DNA from: Ptychodera flava
Taxonomy: Eukaryota; Hemichordata; Enteropneusta; Ptychoderidae
Length of the DNA: 64,000 bases
Direction: 5' to 3'
NCBI RefSeq assembly: GCF_041260155.1
Contig: NC_091943.1
Location: forward strand, 21,700,283-21,764,282
Positions 47,601 to 61,200 of this stretch are shown here, in pieces. The stretch's first letter is position 1. Each line of letters begins with the position of its first letter. The translations under genes were made by a program, and so were the position numbers. A model generated the notes under the pieces. That model did no database searches and was not told the origin of the DNA. It saw nothing but the letters and a program-made list of their open reading frames with translations.

Positions 47601-50600
47601 TACTAGTTCTTACCCTTTGGAATGCAGCATTAACCCTACCTCAATGGCATGTTTATGAATCCGAAGTGGAGTTTTTAAACTGGACTGTACTTCAGTTTGT
47701 GATAAGTTCAATATTGTGTACAGAAAAAAACATTTTTTTTGAATTAATATTTACACAAAACGAGGAAAAAACCCTGCAGTTATCAGTGAACATTTTATGA
47801 CCAGTATCTCAGATGATTTCCATTTAATGAATTTAATGAATTGTGTGTACATGTATGAATACATTGCATAGTACACAAATTTGCTGAATAAATTAAACTT
47901 CATCTGAATATGCAACAATGTTTACTCCGTGACATTGATGCTAATGAGGTTGTATGTGACATCCTTGGATAAAATTACTGGTGCAAATTGAAAGTCATCA
48001 AAAATCAAAGTGTAGTTTACATTTTGATGTTTCTGATGGCTGAAATGGAAGGACACTAGTATGTCTCCTCAATTTACAATGACCTGTTTGTTTTTTTTCA
48101 AAATAAGAAAAATATATACAAATACTAATTTCTGACTGTTATTGTATAAAGGGTTAAATAGTAAATGCAATGAGTTTGACTTCATACAAAATTGTTGGGT
48201 TCAGTTTGGTCAAAGACTGCCTTTCTCTTTTTTCGCATTTCCATGCAAACTGTAGACCAAAGGATAATACACATGATCATTTTTAGACTTCTATATACAT
48301 AAATTACCTCAATTGTATCAAGATGAAACACAATATATGGTTTCAAATATTACCCACGATATCACGATGAGGGTGAAAAAGATACAAGTGCGGTCAATGA
48401 TTTATGCAAAAACTCTTCCCTTTGCGTTATCTATATTTTGCTTACCCTCATTTGATATGCAGAAAATTTGCATAATATGCTAATATCTGCCGATAGCTTG
48501 TACCAGCAGAAATTATACCATCAGTTTAAATTAGACCAGGGAACCATCTCCTACAAACATACAACACAGTTGTAAAACATGCTCTCCCGCTGATGCTGAC
48601 CCAACTCCATCATTCTTCTATTCATTTTTTTCTAAAATATCTGCAGGCAACAGAATTTCAGAGTTGACCATTTACAGCATATTGTGGTTATAAATGAAAA
48701 GCATTTCAATAATAGGCCATGTTGATCACAGAAAAGGCTTTGGATTCATATTGTGACTCCATTTTCAAAAGAAATCAAATGTGTTATATTTCAAGAGCTT
48801 GTAACCATATTGACTGTTTAGGGAATAATAACGGAACACATCTTTGTAAAACATGATGCAACTATGTTGATTTGAGTGTAACACACTGCAAATACATAAA
48901 GGTTGACTGTAATTAACATTAATTTCATATTTACTTTTTATGACAAGTTACATAGCATACATTTAATGCAATATTACTCGTTATTTTCATATTATTTATA
49001 ATTTTTCATTAAAAAATCTTATTTACTTAAAGTAATTTTAACATGACAGTGTGAGCAAACTGCATAACATCCGCATCTGCATTCAACTATGAACTAATAA
49101 ATAATATGGCCAGAAAAGTGTCATGTACGTGTACAGGGATGGAGAAGGTCGATCTGCCAAAAGTGAACCCACAATAGCAAAAAATGAAATGTTTACACAA
49201 ATCTGCTTTGAGTGCTCTTTAGGTGTTAAAGTATCCAATGATAACATTATTTCCCAATATTTCATCTACAGAACAATTAGAGTGTGTCGCAGAAACTACA
49301 TCTCAAATAACATCCTACTGTATGTATTAATTTCTTTTGGATCATCAAAAGCTGGGAAAACAATACTGTTTAAAGGACAACGTTCCATATTCCATTCCGG
49401 TTCATTGGCCGTGGAGTGAAGCACTTTCCACTCCTGAAATGTTGTCATGGCAACTGTTCTGTGTAGTTATTTTTTTATGAAGCGAGTAAAACGGACACGT
49501 AAACAACTTCTGTGCAGCAGCTGTACATATAGCAGTACACAATCACTTGATAAACCCACCATGTAATCTGCACAAGCTGATGGTACTGCAACCTTTAGGC
49601 TGGTGCTTAAATTGTGTTCACAATTTTCATGTTCATTTTTTAAGCACAACTTACACTATTTTAATGTGTTTTTTTCTTTCTTTTTCATTCTTTTCAGACA
49701 AGATACATTATCCAAGACAAAGAAGTACAGTAGACATGAAATATACATGACGCAAAAGCATAAAATATTACTAGACGAATGTCACATTTCCTTTAATGAG
49801 GCACACAGATTTGAGACAATTCTTATGGTTGGTTACATTTAATTTTCACTCACTTACCTATCTTACAGTTCAATCAAACAGGCAGTGTATTTCTTATCAG
49901 CTTAATCTCAAAACAAATTGATTTAACTGATAACTGGATTAAACTTTCAAAGGAGAACAAAGTACTATAACCGCATAATAGTCTATGTCAACAACAGCTA
50001 ATGCCAAAAACAACAATTGAGGACCTACCTTTCAAGCTGTGTTCTTTCACACATACAACAACTTCCCTATCTATCATACTTACAAAATGGTTGAGTCATC
50101 CCTAATTAGTATGTGACAAAACTATTCTATTTCAGCGTACATACTAGAGATAAACTATCAAAACAAATTTGAAGCGAGCATGACCATGAATATTGAAAAC
50201 AATATTTTTTTGCAGATTGTACAAACTGTTTTATGATTACCGATTCATAAAACAAATACTCTACCAGAATGGATATAGACATACATATGTATGTCTACTG
50301 GTATGTTTGGGCTAGATTTACCCTGAACAGTTGCCAAAATTTTATTTTGACCAAAAGCTATTGCCTTAGAGGGCTAGGGCACTTAGTGTGACAGAAAAGC
50401 CTGCGACAATGTCTGTCAGGGTCACCTGCAAAGTTATTGAGGATTGAATGAAGCCTTGGCGTTTTTTGTCTTTAACATGTAAAAGTGGGTCTATTCCTTT
50501 ATGATAGAATGCGCCTCGGGGACAGATATCCGGACTCTCAAACTTTAACAATTCTCTTCTGATATACCACTTGTGGGGATTAATTTTAAATTATTAAAGC

Positions 50601-52215
50601 TCTTACTGTAACTTTTCACTGGCTTAGTTTTTCAAAATTCGAAAATTTATTTTTTCTCCACAGAGTTAACACAGGGATGGTGGCCATATTGAATTTTAAA
50701 TATCGGTAAATCTTGAGTTATTCGTTTCTCTAGTACCAAAATTTGCATGGTGACCCCCGATTTTTTTCTTGATTTTGAAAGTGAATAGTGGAAAGATTCC
50801 TTGAGGAAAATTTGAGCAAAAGTGAAGTCTTTCACTTTCGAGCGCATACTTCCTTAAAGGTATCAATGTGAATTCCCATTCACAGGACAGCTAGGGCAGA
50901 GAAAGCTCTGGAAGCGAAAACGTTGTCTGTTGACATCACAAGTATCACTCATCAATTCTCACTCCTGTGTATCTGTATAAACACATCCTGATATTAATTA
51001 ATTAAACAACTGTGTTCAGAATAGTTCCTCGGACAGGAAATTAGTAATTATGTTTTCATGACAATTTCACACTGCTGTGTGTAGCTTACAAATGTCATTA
51101 CGACGTTCTCACATTGACAAAAGCGTTGACATAGATACAAGGAAACGGATGCATACAGGAAACTCTTGCATGTGTCCTGCTTTGCTCAGGCAATCAATGA
51201 TTCTGTAAACACGTATAGTGAATAAAAGATGCTAGCGGCGATGCCTCTACAAAGCCATAGGTTCCTGTCACGTAAAGTGGTTATGTGCGTATGGATAATA
51301 ACACAGAAAGCTCATCTCTCACAAGACAAGTCAATGAAGACACTACTTTTTTGACAGAAGAAAAAAAACAAGATTATATTATCAACTCTGTCATTGAATC
51401 CTTTTTGTGCTGTCTTTGAATAACTAATCTTTTTCTACATATCGCTTTTTCATCATGGCTATTGTGCTGGGAATCTTGTGTTTTATATTCTGTTGAGTTA
51501 ACATATCTCTATTTCTTTGAAGTTATTTCAATGTCAGCCTGGACTGACTACTGGTGCACAGTACTTTTCTATGATTCAACAGTTTAATCCTTTTGTACGT
51601 CAAACCACTGGACAGAAATAATTAGGTTTGAACTAGTTTGCTGATGACAGGGAAGTTACGGTAGCGTCCAGAGATGCTACCTCATGTCACTTGAAATGAT
51701 ACGACATTTTCGTGCGTCATGGCTTATAGCTTTATAAAGAGGATTTCAGTTGGCAAAACATAATGAAGGCCCACTCAGCGGGTTTAGTATGGATGTTACT
51801 ACCATGGTTACAACATGACAAGCTGTGCGATGTAACAAAGCCCATATCTGAGCGTTGTGAAAGCAAAAGATTATGTCACTGAGGTCAAAGGTCAGATGTG
51901 AAGTACTCCCTTCAATAGCTTTGGTTTAATGAGTGAAGAAAGGGAAAATATGGGACAAACACAAGGAATCATGGCACATAATGAGATCAAGCAGCATTAT
52001 TATAAAAAGTTCCTTGAAATAAATATAGTATCACAGAGAAACTGTAATTTTCCTGCAAATAAGATTTGCTCAGTAGTTACAAAGTCCCTCTATGCTTATA
52101 CTGTACATAGCTGCACTGATTGACTGGAAGTAATTTCAGGTAGAAAAATGCATTTTCACAACATCTTCTCAAGAATCAAGTATTAAGTACAATATACTTA
52201 CACTTTCAATTAAAA

Positions 52216-52288
<73 letters not shown>

Positions 52289-55200
52289 GATATATATATA
52301 TATATGGGGTTAAGCCATATCTTTAATATAAATGTATCATGCTTTTGGTATCAATTAGTCATTGTCACATCAGGGTTTTGTTATCTTGATGAAAAAGCTA
52401 TATAAATATTTTTGAATTTTATTTTGTTTTTAATTCTGAAACCAATGACTGTCATGTCCATTTTCAAAAAAATTATACGTAATTTATGTTATCTCTGCTG
52501 TGTATTTCTCATTCTTTGCATGCGTCACAGTGATGGGTAGCCAGGTGAACTAAATTGAACATGGCGTACAACGAGGTGAATCACTGTAAAGTCAGCACTT
52601 GATAAACTTCTCAGAGAGTCTGCAATTTAGATTTCAGAAACATTGATTAATTCCATTGAACTGTGAAGAGGTTATTGCTGATCTGCAGTGATCTGAATTA
52701 TTCTCAAAATGGCTGAATAAATTTCCCATGATTGAATAAAGGCATGTTTGAATAAGAAAGAAGGTACATTCATGTTTGTGCCTCTGCTTTTATATGGGTA
52801 AACATTTGAAAAAAATACTTGTTTAGTCTAACTGGCGATTACATATGGTTCTAGTTGAATGGAAACTGAGCCTGTCCACACTTTCAAATTTCCCATCAAA
52901 CAATGCAGAATTGGCTACAAGAGTCCACATCACAGCTGTTGCCACACTGAACGCCATCAACAAAGGATGGGCAAACAATGCTAACCCATACAAACGTAAC
53001 TCTCCCATCCCGCCCCTAAAATACTAACATGCAAAACCTTTTTGTGCGCACCAAGAAAAATATGTTACACTTGACGATTTGAACTGCACCATGTCATGGG
53101 GAAATTTAAGGCTGATTTGGAGGTCATCGTTTTGTTAAAAACTCTGCTTGCTGTGACAAAAATCTACTGCGCCATGATAGACCGACTACCCTGTCTGGAT
53201 AGCAATGAAATTATCATCGTGATGTGCGACCATATGGAACAAAAATGCTAATTTTAAATATCAATGCAAATACTGCGTTTTATAAGGAAATGTAGAAGCC
53301 AATTTTCTATCAAAATGTTCTCCGAATACATAAAGACCATGAATAACATATTCTACAATATTTCATACAGCTCAATGACATTTGGAAATATGACCTCAAA
53401 AGATGATAATGACTAAATTATGTGTGGGGACAAATATGGATGTTAAATTTAAATGTGACATTTTTCATGTGGGTCCATCAGTACGTGGTACTCGATTTAG
53501 TCTTTGTTATTTAAATTTCCTATTGATTTCCGTGCAAAAATATCGGTCTCTGCATGCTCTTTCCAACAACATCTGCGTGACCTTGTGTCAACTTTCCAAC
53601 GTTTTGATGGAAAACAGGCACTGACTCATGTAGCCCAAGGCAGTTGTGTAATATTTTCAGATGTCAAAAATGGATCAACTGCACTGGAAGGCAAATTTAA
53701 CATTGTAGGATTTTTTTACCATTTGAGAACATCATGCAAGCCATAAACAACTCAATTTTCATTTCATATACTTTTGAAAAATAATTCATCATCAGTCAGA
53801 AGTACTGTTTCTGTTACATAACTGTACCAGTTGGCATGGCAACCACCCCATAAACCACATGCAGTTCTCTGACACATAGCTGCACTCACTTCAAATCCAT
53901 TAAAATTCACCGGGACCCAAGAAACCATAGTGTCTTTCCTGTTTGACTGAACACATTCTAAATATCACTTATGATGAAATTCTGCGTGGGAAATTTGATA
54001 ACTCTTGCTGGTAGTTATCCCATATCTGAACACATTAGCAAAGTGACTAACATCACAATATGTTGGAATCTAGCACACAACAGGAGCCGGAAAGGCCTGT
54101 ACAAGTTATATCTATCAGTATGTTTTAGGTAAATGTTTTCCATTTTTTCAATTTTGTGTGCCTTTTATGTACCTCAAATGTCAAAGACTGAAACTTTTGC
54201 TCAAACTTTTTCAATAAACATTTCAACTAATTGAATCAAGAATGACAATAAGGGGTCATTTACCGATATAATTCAAAATGGCCACCATCCCTGTGTTAAC
54301 TTTATTGGGAAAATTGATTTGTTTATTTTCAAAAAACTAAGATGGTGAAAATTTTTCTTACTCCAAGAGCTTTTAAATGAGCCCTCACAAGTGGTAGATC
54401 AGGGAAGTATTGATGAAATTTGAGTCCAAATATCTGTATACATGTATGGATGTTAAGATCTCACGAAGACCTATAATATACTTTTAGTATTTTTTCCTGT
54501 ATCTGTAAAGATTCTTCTCACAACCTTTATCATAAGTTATTTTGAAGCAATGACTCCTAGTGTTTCACATAGCCTGACACAAAAACCTAGCTGCAAGAGT
54601 TTCACGCAATGACAAAACGATGGAACAAAAACCCATACTGGTGAAGTCCGTACATGAGCATCGGCTTAATTGCATATTTATCAAGCTAGACTTATTCCCA
54701 TAGCAACATAAACACAACCACGATACACTTCACTTCATAGCTAATGAGCATCTAACGTTTGAAGTGCTCATCAAACACTAAATGGATAATAAATCTTGTT
54801 CAAACTGTATCATTCTTATTTCAAATTTGGAACAGTCTGTGCTCATAACAGTGTTCAGTGAACTACAGACATACTAGTCACAGACCCAAAATTTCAATAT
54901 ATAACATGGCTGTATTTAAATATTATTCTTTTATTCTCTTGTCTTAACAGGCTAATCCATTATCAAAATGTTCCGTAAAATTTTTTCACACAAAAAATGT
55001 AAGCATCTAATCTGAAATACCAGCATTTTCTGAGCAAAAAATTTTTTGAACAAAATTTTTTTTTCAACAAACACATTACCTGTATGTGAGCTTAAAGAAA
55101 CATTTTGATAGATGAGCTACACGTACAGTGATCTATTTTTGTTGAATATTTAATGACCTGGTGACACATAGTCATGTGAGTGTAGCATGAAAGTGCCCAT

Positions 55201-58200
55201 TAGAAGCTGGCTGTTACACAAAACATTACGCAATGGTCTTTTGGTTTGAAGTTTATCAAACTGCAAGGTTACGAGAGAATTATCATAACGTCTATTAATC
55301 TATTGGTATAATTTTGCTCAGATTCAGAATATATGTAAATGAGCAATTTCAGACAACATCTTAGTATTTTCTTTCAGTTGTCTGTTATCCCTTTGAGTGC
55401 AAAAGTCAATTTTTGTTGCCTTTATAAAACGCAGACAGTTTCATTTTTTTCAGATCCAGACCACGTCTTTTCAGATTTTTCAAAAAATTGTGATAAAAAA
55501 CTGTCAGCAATGAAAATTTATGTCCCTTTGTTCCAAAATTGTCAAAATAATTACCCCCCAAAATTCATAAAAATTGGTATAATGTTGCAATAAAATTTAG
55601 GTGGGAAAAATTACAGCACTCAAAGGGTTCAGCAAATTCAGAAAGAAATCACTCAAAAGTTCAATGACAATAGGCAAACACTATAAGTTTTTCAATGTGT
55701 TTGACTGTCTGCGATTATTCTCATGTAATCATCAGTTACACCACATGATTTATGCAAATATACCCACTTTGCATTTTACTTAACACGGTACACAAATTAT
55801 TCTCTCATTTCTTTTTTAATTTTAATGGACAACCTAATTTTTCACAATGACGGGGCCTGTGAATTTCCTGGTTCATATCAGCTAATTGGCATCTGTCTTT
55901 TCCCATCAAACAGGATGAAGGCACTTGAAACCTTTCATGCTAGCTCAGCGATAACACAATTTTTAACGAGATCTAAAACGAAAGATGAACTATCAGACTC
56001 CCATCTGTAGCTATACATCATTATTACAGGCATTAACCAACTCCCACACGACTGAAACTACCAATTAAGTCAAATTATGCATTCTTTCCCTTGTAAGGAA
56101 AGGAACACTATTCATTACACAATCTGTCAGAAATGTCAACTATTTCATGTTTTTACAAAAAATAGGATCCCTTTCCTTTCTTTATTTTATGTTTTCATAT
56201 CAAGTCTTTTTAGGGGGAGGGGTGACCAACCTCAGTGACCTTTGACATTTCCATGCATTACACTCTATAAATGGGTCAATTCTTACTGTTTTGACTTAGT
56301 GGCGACTTGGCATAATGGCCATCCGTGTCCTAATTAGCTGTATCGTTGACATGACCCCGACCCCAAATTTCGTCGACCTCACATGTTAAATATAAAAGTG
56401 GATTATACATATCTGTACCTGTTTGGGCGACTGGTGATCAAAACATGGTTTGAGGTTCAAGTTCATGAAGCATCAGTAACTTACTGATGGTTCAGGTCTT
56501 TTTTTTCAGAAAAAATGAATGAAGGATCATTTTACCACCATATTATGTTTTAATCCAAATAGTGCAGTTAGATAAGTTAACAGTATAATGTGGGTGTAGG
56601 GGTGTGGAAGAATTATTGGGTACTACTATCTACCATAGAACTTTTTGTTCAGCTGGCATACCTTAAACTATTAAAATTAAAGGGAATGTTGATCTGAAGA
56701 AAAAAGTTTGCAGATGCAAGACAGGCAGCCATGAGTGTCACCACAGCCAGTGGATAGGAAAATTCACACCTAATGATTCTGTCATTTTTCTGCAACAGTA
56801 ATAGCCAAAGTTAATAAATAATTTGTCAGCACAAGAGATTAAACCAATGTTAAGTATGTACACTAGCAATCAATGGAAATGAAACTTTAATTACCATCAG
56901 GTTTTCATGGTTGGCAAACCTTCAAATATACAAACACTCGCGCCTCTTAAATTTCAACCACTGTGATGAAACCACAAAGAATGATTCGACTTCTCGCATG
57001 CTCAGCATAATTTTGCCTGGTGGGATAAGAATGCCATGCAAGCCTTCTTTTATCCATTTTAATGAATCCATGGGGTTCACATAAAGAATGTTTGGGTCTG
57101 TGACATATCATGGGCATATTCTAGATTCTTCCACAAACTGTATTTGCTGGTATTGTCAAATAAACTTTAGTTGCTTCATGATATTCTATTGTAAAATCAT
57201 GCATATCATTTGCATATCATTTAACTGCAATATTTACAGACAGGAAATGCCTCCACAGAAAGTAGCTGACCAAGGACCACAGCGTGACAATAGGAACCAG
57301 CGGGCCACTTTCAGATCAATATTGCTACAGAAAAAGTCCTTGCTGTGTTTTGTTTACTCCATCGGTGAAGAAAGAATTACAATGAAATGCAATGATATCC
57401 AAGGAGTGTCTTTTAGTATTTATAGAGTTTGTTGACCCTTTGAGCAAGGTGAAACTTAATGGGCATGGCTACTTTAGAACCCATGATCTACATTTTACAA
57501 ATTAACTGAAAATGTTAATACATGAAGGTAGTCTTGCCACTACATGATGTACCTCCACAAAACTATGGCCATAGTAGTGAGAGTACCTTCACCGATTTTG
57601 CTTTCCTGAAAAAATGATCCTGATTACTGGATTTCAACTTCTTGAAATCATTCCTTAAGATATCCTACTTTCAAAACTCACTGTAGTCAACTTCTCTCAA
57701 ATGATCATAATTATATTTTCTCATTATGGATATGGGAAAATATTTGCATCATTCCATTGTGATTTTCACATGGTGGCACTGCATAAAATTGGAGATAAAA
57801 GCGATTGCCATAATGTTAATCTGTGACAACAGAAGTAGAGTCTGCCACAAAAATAGCAAAACATAAAAACAAAGATGGATACAGACAGACAAAGGCAAAT
57901 TCTGTCACCATACATGTACATATATACCGGTGCACTTTCATGGGATTCTATTTTTTATCAAATGTCATACATTATAAGTATATACACTCACATGAATTTC
58001 AAGTTGATCTAATATAACTGTCGAACATCTACTTATTCGTGGATGTGATTATTCATTGTGTAATTTTAAAAAAATAAAAATTAATTACTCAGCCGTGTTC
58101 AGGCACAGATACAAAAAATTATGGATTATCAAGCAATATGGATACTATAATTTAGCTGTCATCCATATGGCCAAATGCTAGATTTCACAACTGTTGATTC

Positions 58201-61200
58201 CTTGATAATAACCACATGTACCATCTCTGAAATTATGAAGAAGATTGATCAACCACTGCAATTCCCAGATGTTCTTACAGTCATCATTATGCTAATCATT
58301 TAGAAGTTGCTAATGCACATTAAAGATTGCTACAAGCCAGATGTTATGACAAGTAAATGTGACTTTGAGGAAATTGGGGGTGTCATTTAAAAGCAGCGGA
58401 AGCTACGCAGTACATTGCATTGAAATATACTTTTTCGTCACACAGCTAGCCTTTGTGAAGTGCGTACAATGAACACAATGGTGACGGATATCTTCTGCCA
58501 CAAGGGGTGAACTGTGGTACAATTGGAGACACTGGCAGAACCACTACTAACATAGACTTGGGAATTCACCTCAGGGAACTAAAAATAAATGTACAAGTGG
58601 AGGAATCAAAAAGCATTCCAGCCTGTAAAATCACCTCTTAGCATTTGAATCTAGTCTAGGACCGCTCCTCGGTTACGGCACGCTATATGTATGCTACCAC
58701 CCCCAAAACCCACAAGTGGGAGCGTAAAGTAACGGAGGAGAGCTCCTAGACTAATTTGAATGTATAGCATGGCCTTCAGACAGACATAGTTTTTCAGTTT
58801 TTCAAAGTGAACAAATACTGTTTCATATCAAACTTTATGACAGTACACCTCCTTGTAATCAAATTCGATTTACTGGTATGCTCACGCCCTACCAAATTTT
58901 CATTATGAATTTAAAAATATTGAAAGTTTTTGTGATTCATCACTTTTTCTTTTACAGTAACAAAGGTACAAAGTTCACATTATCCTGAAACTGAACCAAC
59001 CATTCCTGTATGTACTATCTTCTCTGTGGCATCTTGGCATGATACTGACTTGAGTATTCTCTTTGACATAAGAAAAATTCAAAAATTATATACACAGATA
59101 TAGGTTTTACTCAAGATACTGTGAGAAAATTTCCTGAATGACTCAAGGTATTGAAAAATCTTAAAAGTCAATACGCAAAAAATGTTTTGAAATTATAAAT
59201 AACCTGTTAATATTTGAAAATAGTTTTTCATAACAAAACCACCATCCTGACTGTGGAAGATGGAAAAAGTACGTAAAAAGAAAAGGAATAAAAATTCATA
59301 GATGAAAAAAAATGTATATTTTCCAGGCCCAGATTCAATGTTAACAATGTCATCGACATAAATATCATACCAGTCAAATCTTTCAAATATTATTTATTGA
59401 AAGTGAAAATACAAAAAGGCTAACTGTTCACTCATTCCAACAACCTTACGAAGCCTTTTAATGACACAAACATGAAGTTCTTGAAGTTTGAGTTCATCAC
59501 CATGGAAATGACTTTCCAGTTGAACTTCACAATATCAAAGTGTCTATATGTATAAACAGTTAACCAGCATCATTTGTGAACCCTCACATTTATAGAAACT
59601 GTGTGTGCCTTTGACATATGCTCACAAATTACAGTTTGGTGCAGTTGCTGGTTAATTAATTTTAGAAACTGTACGGTTATGAATTTCATATTAATAGTTC
59701 CTCAGAATTCACTGTTTACGCTGGAAAGCTCTGTAAACATGGTAAATTAACGAATGATCATTCAGGCACTTGTCCAATTTAAACATGTATCATACATGCT
59801 CCTGCATGCAGAATATCAATTACAGCGATGTGTGTCCTTTGGCTTCAAACTTTGTGTCTGATTTAACTTTGTGGCAATGTTTTGGGTATGAAAGGGAACT
59901 TTATCGAGAACAAATTTCGGAGAGATACACTTGATAAACAACACAATTGCCTGGGTTTCAATATTGCTACAGCATTCTCTAGGGATAGTTGATACTTGAG
60001 TGACACAAATGAAACATTATATAGCAGGTACACAAACTTTATTGGTAAATCTCACATGGCATAAGTAGCAGTGCCATCAAAATTATAAACTGATATGTTA
60101 TATCATTTACAGTAACATAAACCAATTAGTGTGTTTATACACGATTTGCACCACATATGAGAACTTTTCAATTTTCGTTCCCAATGTGCATCTATATTTA
60201 GAAAGTATTAAATTTTAGCGCACCAAATTAACCAATTAAAAAGTAAGTAATGTAGGTGCAACAATGTGCATAAATTTGAGTTGTGGAAAAACAATGTGTC
60301 TTTTGAACCACTGCTCTTGATGACAAATGGAACCGTGGTCGCATGAACAGGTTCAAATGCAAAACTATTTACTCTTAACATTTGCCATTGTGAAAAGGCT
60401 ATTTTTGTGGCATCAACTGACTGTGGCTCATAAATTATGAATAAAGTTGAAGTTATTCATCACAGTGCACTGGCGTCCACTTTTGAAAATCTCATCCTTC
60501 AACAGGTACAGGATTAGCACCAAAAGCCATCAATTTGATTCTGAAACTTTTTAATTAAGGAACGGCTTAATCATCTCCTGATTAAATGGACTATTTGCTG
60601 TAGAGAATTACATTCTTTATGCAGTAATAGCGTAGCAATTGAAACAGGCCATTATGCAAGTTTGTCATTTACTGCACACATTAGTAACAAGGGTGACAAT
60701 GGGACACACAGGGATATTGATTAAAGCTGACATGGCCACTCTGACCGATCGCCATTGCACAATAATCTCTACCTACATCAAGGCTAAACACACTGTACTA
60801 TTCATGGAATTAGAGTCTTAGAAAAATGCTTATTTTAATCAAAAACCTTGGTTCACAACTTACTTTCACTGAATTCTTTTGATGACTGTGATTATGTAGT
60901 TTCAAAAAGGCGTTATAAGCACTATTTTCGTTTGCAGAAGAAAATGCCAAATTTGCATACGTGCGAAAAGTTATGACTTCCACTATATATATATTTGATT
61001 ATCCTGGGAGTGTGAGTGTGACAAGTTAATAAATCGTCTGCTTAAACTGGATTTTGAGTATTTTACAGTCAGATGTCATGATAGACACTTAAACTGAACT
61101 GCTACATCATTTTCTAAATATATTTCAAAATAATCGTTTTATGTAATTCATAGTCTGAAGTCAGTCTTGAGATTTCATATTACAAATATTACACTGCTTG

